A DNA stretch of 33,563 nucleotides from the NCBI GenBank assembly GCA_003118195.1, contig BEXV01002053.1:32919-66481 (forward strand), read 5' to 3'. Below the pieces are notes generated by a model. The model searched no databases. It saw only the letters and a list, made by a program, of their open reading frames with translations, and was not told the origin of the DNA. Origin of the DNA: Hemicentrotus pulcherrimus (lineage: Eukaryota; Echinodermata; Echinoidea; Camarodonta; Strongylocentrotidae). Below, piece after piece: positions 1-10,186 of the stretch (positions are counted from its first letter, which is position 1; each line of letters opens with the position of its first letter). The translations under genes and the position numbers were made by a program.

Positions 1-371
1 CCATACCAACAAGTTATGTATGCAACTGGATCCCAAGCTCATTCATTAATGCCTTTATATTTAAACATGCTGTGTAATGCACTATATATCAGTCACCTGT
101 TATTTTGTATTGTATTTCAATAGCCAGAATGTAGATTATATACATTGGTTGATACTAGGTGGGACTAGCATTATGGCTTGTCCAAGTTGTCCGACCTTAC
201 AACACCTTATGTGTGCATTTTGCAGTCTGAGTATAAAAATAAATGCTGTAACAGGTGAATGTAATACTTTGTCCCTAGACATGTGACAAAGCAGTGTGCA
301 TTGAATTTGAACACATAATGATGACCTACATGTATGTATTTACAGAGAACTTTGTTGTATTGTGTTTTCAG
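1..371 (+). other. DCAF11 intron, 3' part (window edge)
   Basis: This stretch lies upstream of the first recognisable DCAF11 exon and ends in TGTGTTTTCAG, a good splice acceptor. It is AT-rich and shows no convincing coding exon or repeat. The missing N-terminal exon(s) of DCAF11 must lie further left. Confidence 0.6.
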
Positions 372-436
372 AGGCAGATAGGGAGCTGTCTTCGGAAAGG
401 ATTTTCACCTAATGAACAGTCTCAATTTGGCTCAGT
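372..436 (+). CDS. DCAF11: DCAF11 exon a (first in window)
   Basis: The 65-nt exon lies between TTTTCAG and GTAAGT. Reading from phase 0 it ends GSV/FLPN across the next junction, the conserved segment just before the first WD repeat. Its own sequence is weakly conserved, so this is the least certain of the exons. It leaves two bases (GT) to be completed by the next exon. Confidence 0.8.
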
Positions 437-3400
437 GTAAGTAATAAACTACTCTCTTAAACCCTTATGTGATGTAGGTAAAGCCCACACAAGGGATGTA
501 AAAATCGTGGTCACAAATCTACAGATTTATATTTGTAGATAATTCATTATTGAAGGAAAAATATTATAGAAAGATCGTAATTTCTAACGTTTTTAAAACT
601 TTTCCCCTCCAATTTTACATCTGGTTCAAGACTTTTTAAGGCCATAAATCATTATACCGTAGTATACTTCCAAGTCTTAAATATAACTTAAGTTAACAAT
701 GTAAGTAACTTGTTTTCTTCAACAATGAACTATAGAAAAAATGTATATTCTGTAGATTTATGACGTCCCTTGAAAGACCAATGGTGAGAGCAACCAGTGG
801 CATGAATGGCCTGCCATAATTCAAGTCCAACTTAAGCCGATCTTAGTCTTTGCGAAACACCCCTCTGGTCCGACCTTTTTACCTAGTCATGAGTGATATT
901 GCTCTATGTGTTTACTATGGACCCTTAATCCATACATTTTTTTACATTGAATGTTACGTCTTCCAAACCATCAGCATACTGTAGCTCACTTTCCTGCTTA
1001 AGTCTGCTGCTGTGGAATCTACAGAATACATCATTATATATTTTACTTTGTTTTTTACGTCTTCATTACAGATTTCTTCCAAATCATCACCGTACTGTAG
1101 CTCACTTCCCTGGCAAGGTCTTCTGTGGAACCTATTCTATGGATGGTTCTGTCTTCTTATCAGCATGTCAGGATCAGAACATAAGGTTATATGATGTCAA
1201 GAATGGATACTTCAAGAAATTCAAAGAAATCAGAGCTAGAGATGTAGGATGGAGTATTCTAGATACAGCCTTTAGGTAAGTTTTGATTATCACAGTTTGT
1301 CCATAATTCTCATAGTAGAATAATAAAATGTTGAAGTTTGTAACTCCATTAGTTTTCAAATCAAGAAGTACATGTTCTTTTTATTTGTATCTGTGTGGTG
1401 AGGTGAATTGACCTTAGTCACCTGTGCTCATATCAAATCAGTTTATGTTAAAAAAAATAAAACTAAATAGAGAATATTCTAGTTTTGATACTGAGCTTCA
1501 ATCATTGGTATTGACTTTTGTGTGCTTGAAGCACTTTTTACTCAAGTACTGTTTACCTTTTAGAGCTAATAATGAGTTTCCTTTTCTTTTTTCTTTTTTT
1601 AAAATATTCAATATTTTTCTCAACTCTACAGCCCTGATGGAAACTTTGTCATATACTCCAGTTGGTCTCATTCAAGTAAGTACCAACTCAGAAAGTGATC
1701 TTCTATGTCTATATTAGAAATATAAATTGTTATGAGGTTTAAGCCAGACCTACTTTCACATGCATCACACGTTGTGTGGGGGGAAAAAAAAAAAAAAAAA
1801 AAAAAAATCTGATGAATGCCTTATGATTATCATACTCTACACACAGTTCACTTGTGTAATATCTACGGTGAAGATGAGACTCATAACTCCCTCGACCTTA
1901 GCCCGTACACTGAAGGCCACTTCTGTGCCTTTTCCATACGATTCTCAAATGATGGCTCAGAGATCCTCGCTGGGTAAGGATTTCATCATCTTTTCATAAG
2001 TCATAGCTTTTCGTACCTGGATGTATAATGGACTTTAGAATTAGTTGCATTCTTAAAAGAGGGGATGGGGACAGTGAAATGACACTTCGTCAAGTGAAGA
2101 TAGGGCTCAAGTATTTATATTTCAATGAATTCATTACCTGAATAATGTGCAGTACTAATGTTATTATTTGTTTTCATATATAAATCAAATTAAATTACAC
2201 ATCTCAAAATGAGTGAAAATCTGTTCACTTCTGTCTTCTTTTTTTTTTTCTTGTGTAAGATGAAATGCCAGCAAGATCAGTTAGTTGTTGGGCCCAATTG
2301 ATTGAGTGGTGTAAGATTTTTATCGATCACTTACAGGTATTTGAAAACTTTTCTTTTGAGAAACTTTGTTGGCACCACAACTTCTTGTGAGAATGTTCTG
2401 AATCCATATATGATCACACATAAAACCATTATTTTGTTAACATATCTATGTATCCATTTTTTATATCAATCACAGGGCTAATGATGGCTGCTTGTACGTC
2501 TTTGATCGAGAGAAGAATGAAAGAACAATGAGGGTAAGTTTGATACTAAATGAAAATATAATTTTCATGTTGATTTCAACTAGTTAGCAGGCTGTAGAGA
2601 TATTGTTAGGTGGGAAATTAACAGAGGAAAATCATTTTTCAAAATACTCTATGTATATTGATGGTATTTTTTGTCTTTAGTAACCTTAAATTTTCTCTCC
2701 TTTCTGGACAGTTGTAAGGCCATAGAAGACAAGAATTTACAAAAGGTAAACAATTAATCAACTTAATATTCTCAAATTAGCAGCATGTGAAGAAAAAGAA
2801 TCATAATGCAACTAGGGCTTATAAATTTGTTTGTGAAAATTGTGAATCTCCATTTCATTTTGTGCTCACAATCAATACATACTTCAATACATATTTTTTT
2901 CAATGTAAATTATGAATATCCTCAATTCTGTTCTGCAATTTATAAATCTATGTCAAGTGATATTTGCACTATCTAATGATATTCTTAAAAGATGAATTTC
3001 AAGCTGCTTATTTGTCCTACTGACTCTGATTGATGAAATTTGTTGTTGTTTATATCTTTATTGTTTACTATTAATCGTGTAGATTGAATCTCATGAGGAT
3101 GATGTAAGTGCTGTATGTTTTGCTGATCAAAGCTCTCAGATCCTCTTCTCAGGAGCGGATGATGGCATGTGTAAAGTATGGGATAGACGCATGTTAGATG
3201 GAGGCAATGACAAACCGATAGGTACCTTTGCTGGTCATTTTGATGGAATCACCTACATTGATTCAAAGGTAGGAAGCTTGTATCTGCATTCATTTCTGTT
3301 TTTAAAAAGTACTTAGCTGTACTTTGGGGGAAATTTTGTATTTTTTTCATGAAGAACATCTTATTATCTGTGTAATGTGTACCTTTTTATTTTAGGATTT

Positions 3401-6400
3401 GACCAAAATGTATACTGCAATGCTCATTCCTTGTATACTTTGCTACTATTTGTCTTTTCTTCTCAGAGATTGATGTGCCATTTGTAACTAGATAAAAGAT
3501 TATTATTTCTGAAATGTCATATTTTACTGCCCTTTTTTCCTGTAAATTACATTTTCATAGATCGATTTTTTAAGAGGGATTGTCTCCATTTAATTTTAAA
3601 GTTTAGAAAGTTAATTTTAAAAAAATGGCTTCATTAAGGTTCTTATCTCTATAACTCTTGTGTAAACTTTAAGAAAATACTGTATTTAAGTCAAAGATGG
3701 AGTGTTGACCACGCGTTTATAAAGTGAGTCCCATAGTTTATCAACTTTTATTCGACATACTTCATCAGATGCTAAGTACAGTGGTAAATGCTTATGCAAT
3801 GATATAATTTGTTTGAATGTACCAATCTGCTTTTTCTTTCTTACTAGGGTGATGGTCGTCATCTGATAACAAACTCTAAAGATCAGTCTATAAAGCTATG
3901 GGACATGAGGCATTTCTCACCTAGTAACGTAGTGGAAGCAAGCAGACGAGCTGTTGCTCAACAACACTGGGACTATAGGTGGCAGCAGGCACCTAGAAAA
4001 TGTAAGACAGGATTGATTCTAAACCCTATGACTACTCTCATTCCCCTACAATTGATACAGGAATCACCAGGGCCCCATTTCACAAAACTTGACGTCATCA
4101 ATGACAAAAGACAGTTTTTGTTATAAACTGATGAGATCCTTGCTTCTGATTGGTTATCAGAAGATTGATGATGTCAAACTAGACCAAAGTGTAATGAGCA
4201 GCTGTATATCATAGTGCACTATCACTGAAACGCATTGTTTTTTTCTTCAAAACTACTAGGTAGTTCTGTTCAGGCCGTGATTTCTTTCAAGCAAAGAAGA
4301 AGAGTTAAAGGAAGGAAAGAAAGAAAGAAAAAAAAGTACATTTTTTATTATTTTCACTTGAGCTTCCAAGCTTGTTGTTCCACCATTTTCAACATTCAAC
4401 ATCTTGAGGAAACCTTGGAGGAACTCATAAAATCCTACTTCAGTACTGATTATGTAACCGTTTGTGATAGAGACAAGGAAGTCAATCATATTTCAATGAT
4501 ATGATTACTTGTATTTCTAAACCTCTTGGAACTATTAAAACGTATATGTTTCGAAATCTTTACAGGTAAAAGGGATCGCTATATAAAAGGTGACACATCT
4601 TTGATGACTTACAAGGGGCACTCTGTCTTACACACCCTTCTAAGATGCAGATTCTCACCTCAATTCACTACTGGTCAGGTAAGATAATCTTGAAAGATCT
4701 GGGGTGGGTGTTTCACAAAGACTAAGATTGACTTAAGTTGGACTTCAACTAAGGCAGGCTGGTTGCTCTCACCATTTGTCTCTTGAGGAATGTCACAAAT
4801 CTACAGAATTCACATTTTTTTTGATAGTTTAGTATCGGAGTAAAAAACATTATCTAAGGATCATACTTTTTAAGTTCTTTACCTCTGATTTGACATCTGG
4901 TTCAAAACTTTTTAGGGGAATGATCACCTGCCATAGTTTAAGCCCAACTTAAGTCGATCTTAGTCTTTGTGAAATACCCCCCTGGACTTATATTTACTTC
5001 TAACCATTGCATGGTTTGCCTTTTGCAAGCTGGTTAATTATAATAAGTTGCTTTTGATATTATATCCTTCATTTTGTACTCGTTTTTTTGTGTGTGATTT
5101 TTTATCGGGTATTTTTTGGATGTATGGTGCCACACTTATAGGAAGTTTTTGGAGCACCAAAATTATCAATGAAAAAATGAAATACAGCAGCAAAAACAAT
5201 AGATAAATATTTCTCTCCAAAATGTTAGATGGTAATTTTGATATTCTTCCTGCATGTGTATTTTGGAAACACACAAGTGGTTTTGCACAAAGTAAAATAC
5301 TTTGATTAAATAAAACTTTCAAATACTATCTACTCTCTACCCCCAGTTATGTAATGAGTTGCCATATTATATCAGTTACAGGTATTAGCATTTGAATGAA
5401 ATCCTTTGGAAAGGAAATATACCATCTTCCAGTGATAGCTTTATTGTCAACAATTTATAAAGCCAAGGAAACAGCAAGAAATATTCTGATTAGTGTCATT
5501 TTATTCCTTACAGAGATACATTTATGCTGCTTCAGCAGGTGGATCTATCGTCAGTAAGTTTTACTGTCTTTTATCTTTTTTTCCCCCTTCCATCCTTGTA
5601 AAACATAATAAAGTACAGGATATGAAATGCTGTACTTCTCTGATGTTACATATACATACACAATGATATGATTGTTCTTTAATACGATTGCACCTCTTTT
5701 CCTGTGTAAATAGACACCAGTTAGCTTCCAAACAAATATGAAATGTACTACTTTTTCTCTGAACCTCATTATTATTATTGAAGATTTTTTCAAGTGTTTT
5801 TATGTAAGTAGATTAAATTGATTCATAAAGGCTGTTATAAAATTGCCATATTTTTCCGTATTTGATATAGTCTATGATGTGCTGACAGGGGATACAGTGC
5901 GCAGACTACCAGGACACAGCCAGTGTGTGAGGGACGTGTCGTGGCATCCATTTGAAAACAAGATTATTAGCTCAGGGGTAAGTACCATGTCAATTAAATA
6001 GGTTTATGCACTGTCTTTTTGTTCCTCCCTGAGTAATCTCAAGATGGGCAAATTATCAGCCAATGGTTTCTAGTTCTTAGACTGGATGGACAAAAGTTTA
6101 GTCATTCTAATAATGCTCTGCTTACTAAATATCATGCCCACTAGTTCCTAGAATGAAAATGTTTAACTTTACACTTTGCTAAAAGGAAGAACATCCTATA
6201 ATGAGATGGTGAAATTTGCTGAGAACAAGATTCTATTGGATTTTGGTGTTTGGAAGATGAGGGATAGAATTTAGGAATTAAAAAATTTTATTGACTTTCA
6301 AGTCAACCTAGGCCTATATTTCATCATTGATTTGTTGCTACTTTCATTCCACAACAAATCTAGAGGGGAATTACAGTAGTAACTTGCCCTTAAAAGAACT

Positions 6401-6957
6401 TTACATTTGTAAATATTATTGTCTTGACCTTATTGTGTTGCTTGAAGTCTGGCCTTTTATTCAATTGTCAACAATTTCTATAGTGACACCTGTAACATTA
6501 TTAGAGTGCCACAAATACTTTCTCTGGCAAGCACATTGTAACTCCTATTATATTCATTATTGGGATATGTAGTTATTCTGGCAAGCACATTCCACACTCC
6601 ATGTGTCGGGATGTGCAACCACCCATGTACTGGTATAGCATATACATGCATATTACACTTGCTTTTGCCACACCTGTTTTGATCACTTTTCCTGAGCTGT
6701 TCTGTTCCTTTATTTTAAGTGACTAATTCCATAAAGTTTCATTTTTGGAAGTATATCCTGAATGTTGTGATTCTTACTAGATGATATTGTTTTGATGTTG
6801 CTTGCAGTGGGATGGCTACCACATACTACATCAGTACAAGGGAATGGATGAATGTGAAGATGAGGATGACTTCTCATCAAGTCCAACCAGTGAAGAGGAT
6901 GATATTGACATCTTTGGTCCTTTAAGAAGATCTCGATCTCGTTTTTCGGACTGGTAA
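372..6957 (+). CDS. DCAF11: DCAF11 (WDR23), 11 exons, 5'-truncated by window edge
   Basis: The product is the WD40 substrate receptor of CUL4-DDB1 E3 ubiquitin ligases. In animals this family targets regulators such as Nrf/SKN-1 for degradation (known for the family). Joined exons: 372-436, 1072-1275, 1632-1675, 1847-1973, 2476-2533, 3083-3268, 3848-4001, 4566-4678, 5514-5553, 5871-5977, 6808-6957. All introns are GT-AG and the phases close perfectly into 415 codons plus TAA. Seven WD-like repeats fill the product. Two WDxR (DWD-box, DDB1-contact) motifs are visible: WDRR at about residues 199-202 (3179-3190) and WDMR at about 246-249. Hallmark segments include FLSACQDQNIRLYD, ARDVGWS, SHEDDV, SKDQSIKLWD, WDYRWQQ and VRDVSWHPFE. 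The C-terminus is an acidic stretch followed by an RSRSR-type basic end. Vertebrate DCAF11 is about 546 residues, so roughly 130 N-terminal residues are outside the window. A gene assignment to another DCAF is unlikely. Confidence 0.96.
503..868. mobile_element. Foldback MITE, rearranged copy A, in DCAF11 intron
   Basis: The right arm ends CTTAGTCTTTGCGAAACACC. Internal blocks (TCACAAATCTACAG at 511; ACATCTGGTTCAAGAC near 617) recur in the element at 4701-4984. The left terminal repeat is missing. The block ATGGTGAGAGCAACC (781-795) is the reverse complement of copy B's left-arm interior, so the parent element probably had about 100-bp terminal inverted repeats. No coding capacity is seen. 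The left boundary is approximate. Confidence 0.65.
955..1030 (+). pseudogene. Decayed partial copy of the adjacent DCAF11 exon
   Basis: Bases 961-996 match the start of the true exon (1077-1112) at about 32 of 36 positions, including the shared core TACTGTAGCTCACTT. Upstream, both copies share TTACGTCTTC. The copy lacks the roughly 20 bases that hold the splice acceptor. Beyond the core it has small insertions and deletions and an in-frame TAA, so it cannot replace the exon. It reads as a relic of a local tandem duplication about 115 bp long. Confidence 0.75.
1072..1275 (+). CDS. DCAF11: DCAF11 exon b (WD repeat 1 and start of 2)
   Basis: The acceptor is TTCATTACAG and the donor GTAAGT. It encodes FLPNHH, then VFCGTYSMDGSVFLSACQDQ, IRLYDVKNGYFKKFKEI and ARDVGWS, which is highly conserved in DCAF11. 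It enters with one base to finish a Val codon and leaves AG. Confidence 0.97.
1632..1675 (+). CDS. DCAF11: DCAF11 exon c
   Basis: This 44-nt exon has acceptor CTCTACAG and donor GTAAGT. It encodes (S)PDGNFVIYSSWSHS, the second half of WD repeat 2, and leaves one base. Confidence 0.95.
1784..1807. repeat. Poly-A tract in DCAF11 intron
   Basis: This is a run of about 24 A after GGGGG, immediately left of the next exon. It is a simple homopolymer whose length is prone to assembly error. Confidence 0.95.
1847..1973 (+). CDS. DCAF11: DCAF11 exon d
   Basis: The acceptor is ACACACAG and the donor GTAAGG. It encodes IHLCNIYGEDETHNSLDL, then FCAFSIRFSNDGSEILAG, which runs into WD repeat 3. Phases match both neighbours. 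Confidence 0.96.
2476..2533 (+). CDS. DCAF11: DCAF11 exon e
   Basis: The acceptor is AATCACAG and the donor GTAAGT. It encodes (G)ANDGCLYVFDREKNERTMR, the end of WD repeat 3, and ends in phase 0. Confidence 0.96.
3083..3268 (+). CDS. DCAF11: DCAF11 exon f (WD repeat 4, DWD box)
   Basis: This 62-codon exon has acceptor CGTGTAG and donor GTAGGA. It begins IESHEDDVSAVCFAD and includes CKVWDRRM, a WDxR motif expected to contact DDB1. It ends GITYIDSK. Confidence 0.97.
3848..4001 (+). CDS. DCAF11: DCAF11 exon g (WD repeat 5, second DWD box)
   Basis: The acceptor is TCTTACTAG and the donor GTAAGA. It encodes GDGRHLITNSKDQSIKLWDM and then the DCAF11-specific insert ending WDYRWQQAPRK. WDMR is a second WDxR motif. 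Confidence 0.97.
4068..4180. mobile_element. Truncated GGGCCCC-ended foldback MITE in DCAF11 intron
   Basis: It starts CAGGGCCCCATTTCACAAAA and has an inner stem: TTGACGTCATCAAT (4089-4102) pairs with ATTGATGATGTCAA (4164-4177, one mismatch). The loop contains TTCTGATTGGTTATCAGAAG. The matching right terminus is absent, so the copy is truncated. The style is common in invertebrate deuterostome genomes (recalled, not searched). Confidence 0.55.
4566..4678 (+). CDS. DCAF11: DCAF11 exon h (WD repeat 6 start)
   Basis: The acceptor is CTTTACAG and the donor GTAAGA. It encodes KRDRYIKGDTSLMTYKGHSV and then LHTLLRCRFSPQFTTGQ. It completes a Cys codon with the preceding T. Confidence 0.96.
4701..4984. 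mobile_element. Foldback MITE, copy B, in DCAF11 intron
   Basis: The left arm (4701-4763) contains TTTCACAAAGACTAAGATTG. The reverse complement of the right arm (4926-4984) contains TTTCACAAAGACTAAGATCG, so the arms pair over about 60 bp. The interior matches copy A at 503-868. It is non-coding and non-autonomous. I could not identify a clear target-site duplication. Confidence 0.8.
5514..5553 (+). CDS. DCAF11: DCAF11 exon i (40-nt small exon)
   Basis: The acceptor is TTCCTTACAG and the donor GTAAGT. It encodes RYIYAASAGGSIV plus one base. It is the shortest exon and is supported by exact phase fit and by homology to the blade of WD repeat 6. Confidence 0.94.
5871..5977 (+). CDS. DCAF11: DCAF11 exon j (WD repeats 6-7)
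   Basis: The acceptor is TTGATATAG and the donor GTAAGT. It encodes (I)YDVLTGDTVRRLPGHSQC and then VRDVSWHPFENKIISSG. VRDVSWHPFE is nearly invariant in DCAF11. Confidence 0.97.
6808..6957 (+). CDS. DCAF11: DCAF11 terminal coding exon
   Basis: The acceptor is GCTTGCAG. It encodes WDGYHILHQYKG, closing WD repeat 7. An acidic Ser/Glu/Asp tail and a short basic end, LRRSRSRFSDW, follow before TAA at 6955-6957. The tail is low-complexity and lineage-specific. Confidence 0.95.
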   Translation, partial: WDGYHILHQYKGMDECEDEDDFSSSPTSEEDDIDIFGPLRRSRSRFSDW

Positions 6958-6970
6958 TTGCAATCAAGGG

Positions 6971-7195
6971 TGATATATACTACTAGTATCTTCATTCCAT
7001 CTTTGGATCTTCAAGAAGATATCAACCTTGTTTATCTGATCGATGATAGCAGCCAAGGCTGAGGTATACTGTCTTCATTTCATCTTTGGATCTTCAAGAA
7101 GACCTCAACCTCGATAATCTGATCGATGATAGCAGCTATGCATGAAGTAGTTTTCTTAGTGAGGTATACTGTCATTTTTCCATTATTCCTTGGAT
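6971..7195 (+). repeat. 83-bp tandem repeat in DCAF11 3' UTR
   Basis: Two full units share TTTGGATCTTCAAGAAGA (starting at 7002 and 7085) and GATCGATGATAGCAGC, each offset by 83 bp. A third partial unit repeats AGGTATACTGTC from about 7162. It begins 14 bp after the stop codon, so it is probably transcribed. Confidence 0.9.
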
Positions 7196-7345
7196 AATAA
7201 TAATAATAATATTTATATAGCGCACATATCCACCATGCATAGTGCTCAAGGCGCTCCAACTATTACCCCGGCTCTACTAGGCAGCTGATTTTGACCCTCA
7301 CAGCATTCAAGGAATTTCTTCCTACCGGTACCCATGATTAACATG
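7195..7345 (+). mobile_element. (AAT)n-linked dispersed repeat with TATATAGCGC core
   Basis: The order is (AAT)n, ATTTATATAGCGCAC, GTGCTCAAGGCGCTCC, then AAGGAATTTCTTCCTACCGG. This matches a non-autonomous repeat style widespread in marine invertebrates, named here from memory only. A relative of its tail lies at 13396-13492. Confidence 0.7.
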
Positions 7346-7894
7346 TTAAGGGGGCATTATGTATCAATGACAAGAGCAACAATTTTAAAGGTAAAGACCA
7401 GTTATGGTCATGCGATTGTATTGTGAAAGAAACGTTGTGGAATTGATCAGAAAAGGTTGATCATCTAGCATCTAGCATCTGCAAGGTTATGGAATCATCA
7501 GAATGATAAGAAATTTGGCCCATTCTTTGTAAAGTTACAAGCACTATAAACAGAAAGATGTATATGGGACTACCCTATATCTCTCACAGACCATGAGAGA
7601 AACAAATTTACCAAATATTTGAATTAGTAGGCGGTTTTCCGGCAATTTTTTCATCATCATGTATTAGTCAAAACATATTCTTTCACATGATTGGTAATGA
7701 GAGCTTCCATTTCATTTTTTTGAAATTGGGGCATTTCCAAAACTAATAGTATGAGTTGCTTCCTTCAAATCCACGAGTTACGAAAACAAAGAAAAGCATC
7801 TTTTGTTTGACCAGGAAAAATATTACAGCAGTGTTGAGTATTCTGTTATTTATCTCCTCAAGCCTAAAGAAAAAGTAGATCTTTTTTTCTTGGC

Positions 7895-8125
7895 CAGGCC
7901 TAGTGAACATGGTTGGCTGTTCAAGTCCCACCGCAGAACTTACCTACGTCCTTTGGCAAGACATAATGTGTTTAATGGGTACCTGGTAGGATGAGAACAT
8001 TAATGTTCCAGTGAGTGGAGCGAGTGCACTACCATGTGCGGATTAGCAGTTGAATCCAATGACCATGATGATAATTAAAATGTCAAGTGCTTTGAAACAT
8101 AGTATTTATCATATATAAATGTGAC
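7895..8125 (+). mobile_element. tRNA-derived SINE-like repeat
   Basis: A B-box-like GTTCAAGTCCC sits at 7919-7929. It is followed by CCTTTGGCAAGAC, AATGGGTACCTGGTAGGATG and a tail with GATAATTAAAATGTCAAGTG. This is the layout of a short dispersed tRNA-headed repeat common in echinoderm-like genomes. The A box is not clear. The ends are approximate. Confidence 0.55.
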
Positions 8126-9787
8126 TATTGGTATTATTATAATCATTTTGTGTTATGACTTTTGTGTGTGGTGTGTGTATTATATTTTTGTCAGTATGTA
8201 CCAGACCTTGGCTGTAGAAGGACTAAAGTGTGATGGTAATACAAGGTAAATAGAAAAGTGTGCAATGAGGAATACATGATATTGGTACTAATAGTACCGG
8301 TATATCTTTTTGTACATGTATTATATGTATAATTGTACAAACATTATTGTATATCATTAATTATATCAAATCTATATTTTCATATTATGTCTATGCACAA
8401 TACATGATATGACTGACCTCTGACCTCTGGATGATAGTCAATGGACTTCCAAGATTATGTGAATGTCATGATATCTCAAAATTAATCATTGTATTTGTGT
8501 GTGAGTGTGAAATCGCTAATTATACCTACCGGTAGTGTATTGTCATTTTGTGAGTTGAACTTTTCAAATTGTGACAGTACCTTCAAATTGGTCAAATTTT
8601 TACAACTGTACATTCCTTAAAAGGACATTTTATTACATGTTGTTACATAGAGATGCCCCTCCGTGATGAGGATATGTCTGGCACAAAACATGAAGGTTTA
8701 CAGAAGTTTATATTCACAAGGACCTTTTCCTCATGTGGAATTGTCCAAAGTGCAAATCTTCGAGTTCATCTAAGAATTGTTTATTATACAAATAGTTATG
8801 TGTATAGATATACTGATATGATTGCATTGACGTCTAGTGCCTTAATGTGATGCAGGCCTCTAGTTGTATCATGTGACTGCTACCTTCTGGAGATAGACTT
8901 ATGTTGGAAAATTTGTAAATTTGATCATGCAAATGCAAATTAATGACTCCACTTTAGATAGGAAGGTTTACTTAAAGAATGTAGACAACATTTACATGTA
9001 CTTAATGAATATGGAAAGAAAAAAAATCACTGATGACAAACAATATCATCTGATTAAAGTTTTAGGAAATACAGTTGATATTACTGTATCGTAATATGCA
9101 GTAAGTAAGAGAGAGAGCCGGATATATATACAAATTAGATATTAGATTAAACTAAAAAATTGTAAAAACACGATTGGTTGAGTAGTTGCGTGCTATTGCA
9201 TGTTGTGAATTCTCTATGCTTGTACTACAGTACTTTCTATTTTGTAGGATCTTAAAAAAACTAATGTTCTGTTATTTATGGTCAATATCATTTTAGAGTC
9301 TGATAGAATAAGCCACAAGTCCTTACCTCAATAGATTATAAGAAAAACAATATCATTGTCAATCTTGAACAAAGATCACATATCAAATGACACATTATAA
9401 TTCTCTGTTCCTCAATTTAAGAAAAATCCACCTACTGTAATATCACTTTCTCATGCTGGTATGGAATTTTGTTATACTGTTGAATATATTATTCATTTCC
9501 AGGGTATGTCTACGAGTGCGAACTAAGTGTTTTTCAAGTTTTTTTAATTGATCATTTACTCTACAACCAAAATGAGGAGTTGTAAGCTCACCTCAAGTGT
9601 GAATCAAATAGATCCATGCATACATTGACGGTTTGAACCAGGATATTTTTACAATTTTGTTTCATTGTTAGAGACACTACAAAGCAGATTTTATTCTTTG
9701 AAAAAATATAAGATATTGGTACTCTTCCATGTTTGAACAAACAGATCTTTGATATGTACATGTATGGTAAAGCTTAATTTTGATAAG
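8126..9787 (+). other. DCAF11 downstream / 3' UTR region, no gene
   Basis: AT-rich DNA with no exon-like reading frame in either strand that I can support. A GT-rich patch (about 8155-8185) and several ATTAAA variants are present, but no polyadenylation site can be fixed. Whether the DCAF11 3' UTR reaches this far is unknown. Confidence 0.5.
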
Positions 9788-10186
9788 GTACTAGCAGAGC
9801 TGCCAACCATTCCGTTTCTTCCATATTACTGTATTACGTTTTTTCTCAATAAAATACGTTTTCTTTTTTTTAATAATTTATAATTTTTTTTTTTTTTTTT
9901 TACATACTGCACGTCAAACAACTGCCCTAAAATGTTTATTTGATCACAAATTCAATAGAAAACTAAGTTTAAAACATACTTGAAAACAAAATTGAATAGA
10001 AAAATATTCTCAAAAAGAATGAAATGCAGATACCCAATAAGAAATAAAAAATGCCTGCTTGTATGGAAAAAACGGCACGAGGAATGGACATTTCTTCATT
10101 TGGAAGTGTGTCGCGCGTGGTTGTAAGTTTCGATTTAATGAATTCCTTTTTTTGGGGTCGCACAAGGTTGGCAGCTCTGTACTAAA
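9788..10186. mobile_element. 383-bp MITE with terminal inverted repeats and near-matching duplications
   Basis: Terminal inverted repeats AGAGCTGCCAACC (9796-9808) and GGTTGGCAGCTCT (10166-10178) are perfect over 13 bp. Flanks GTACTAGC (9788-9795) and GTACTAAA (10179-10186) match at 6 of 8 positions, as expected of a slightly diverged 8-bp target-site duplication (hAT-like; an inference). The interior is T-rich with a roughly 18-T run and no transposase. Confidence 0.8.
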
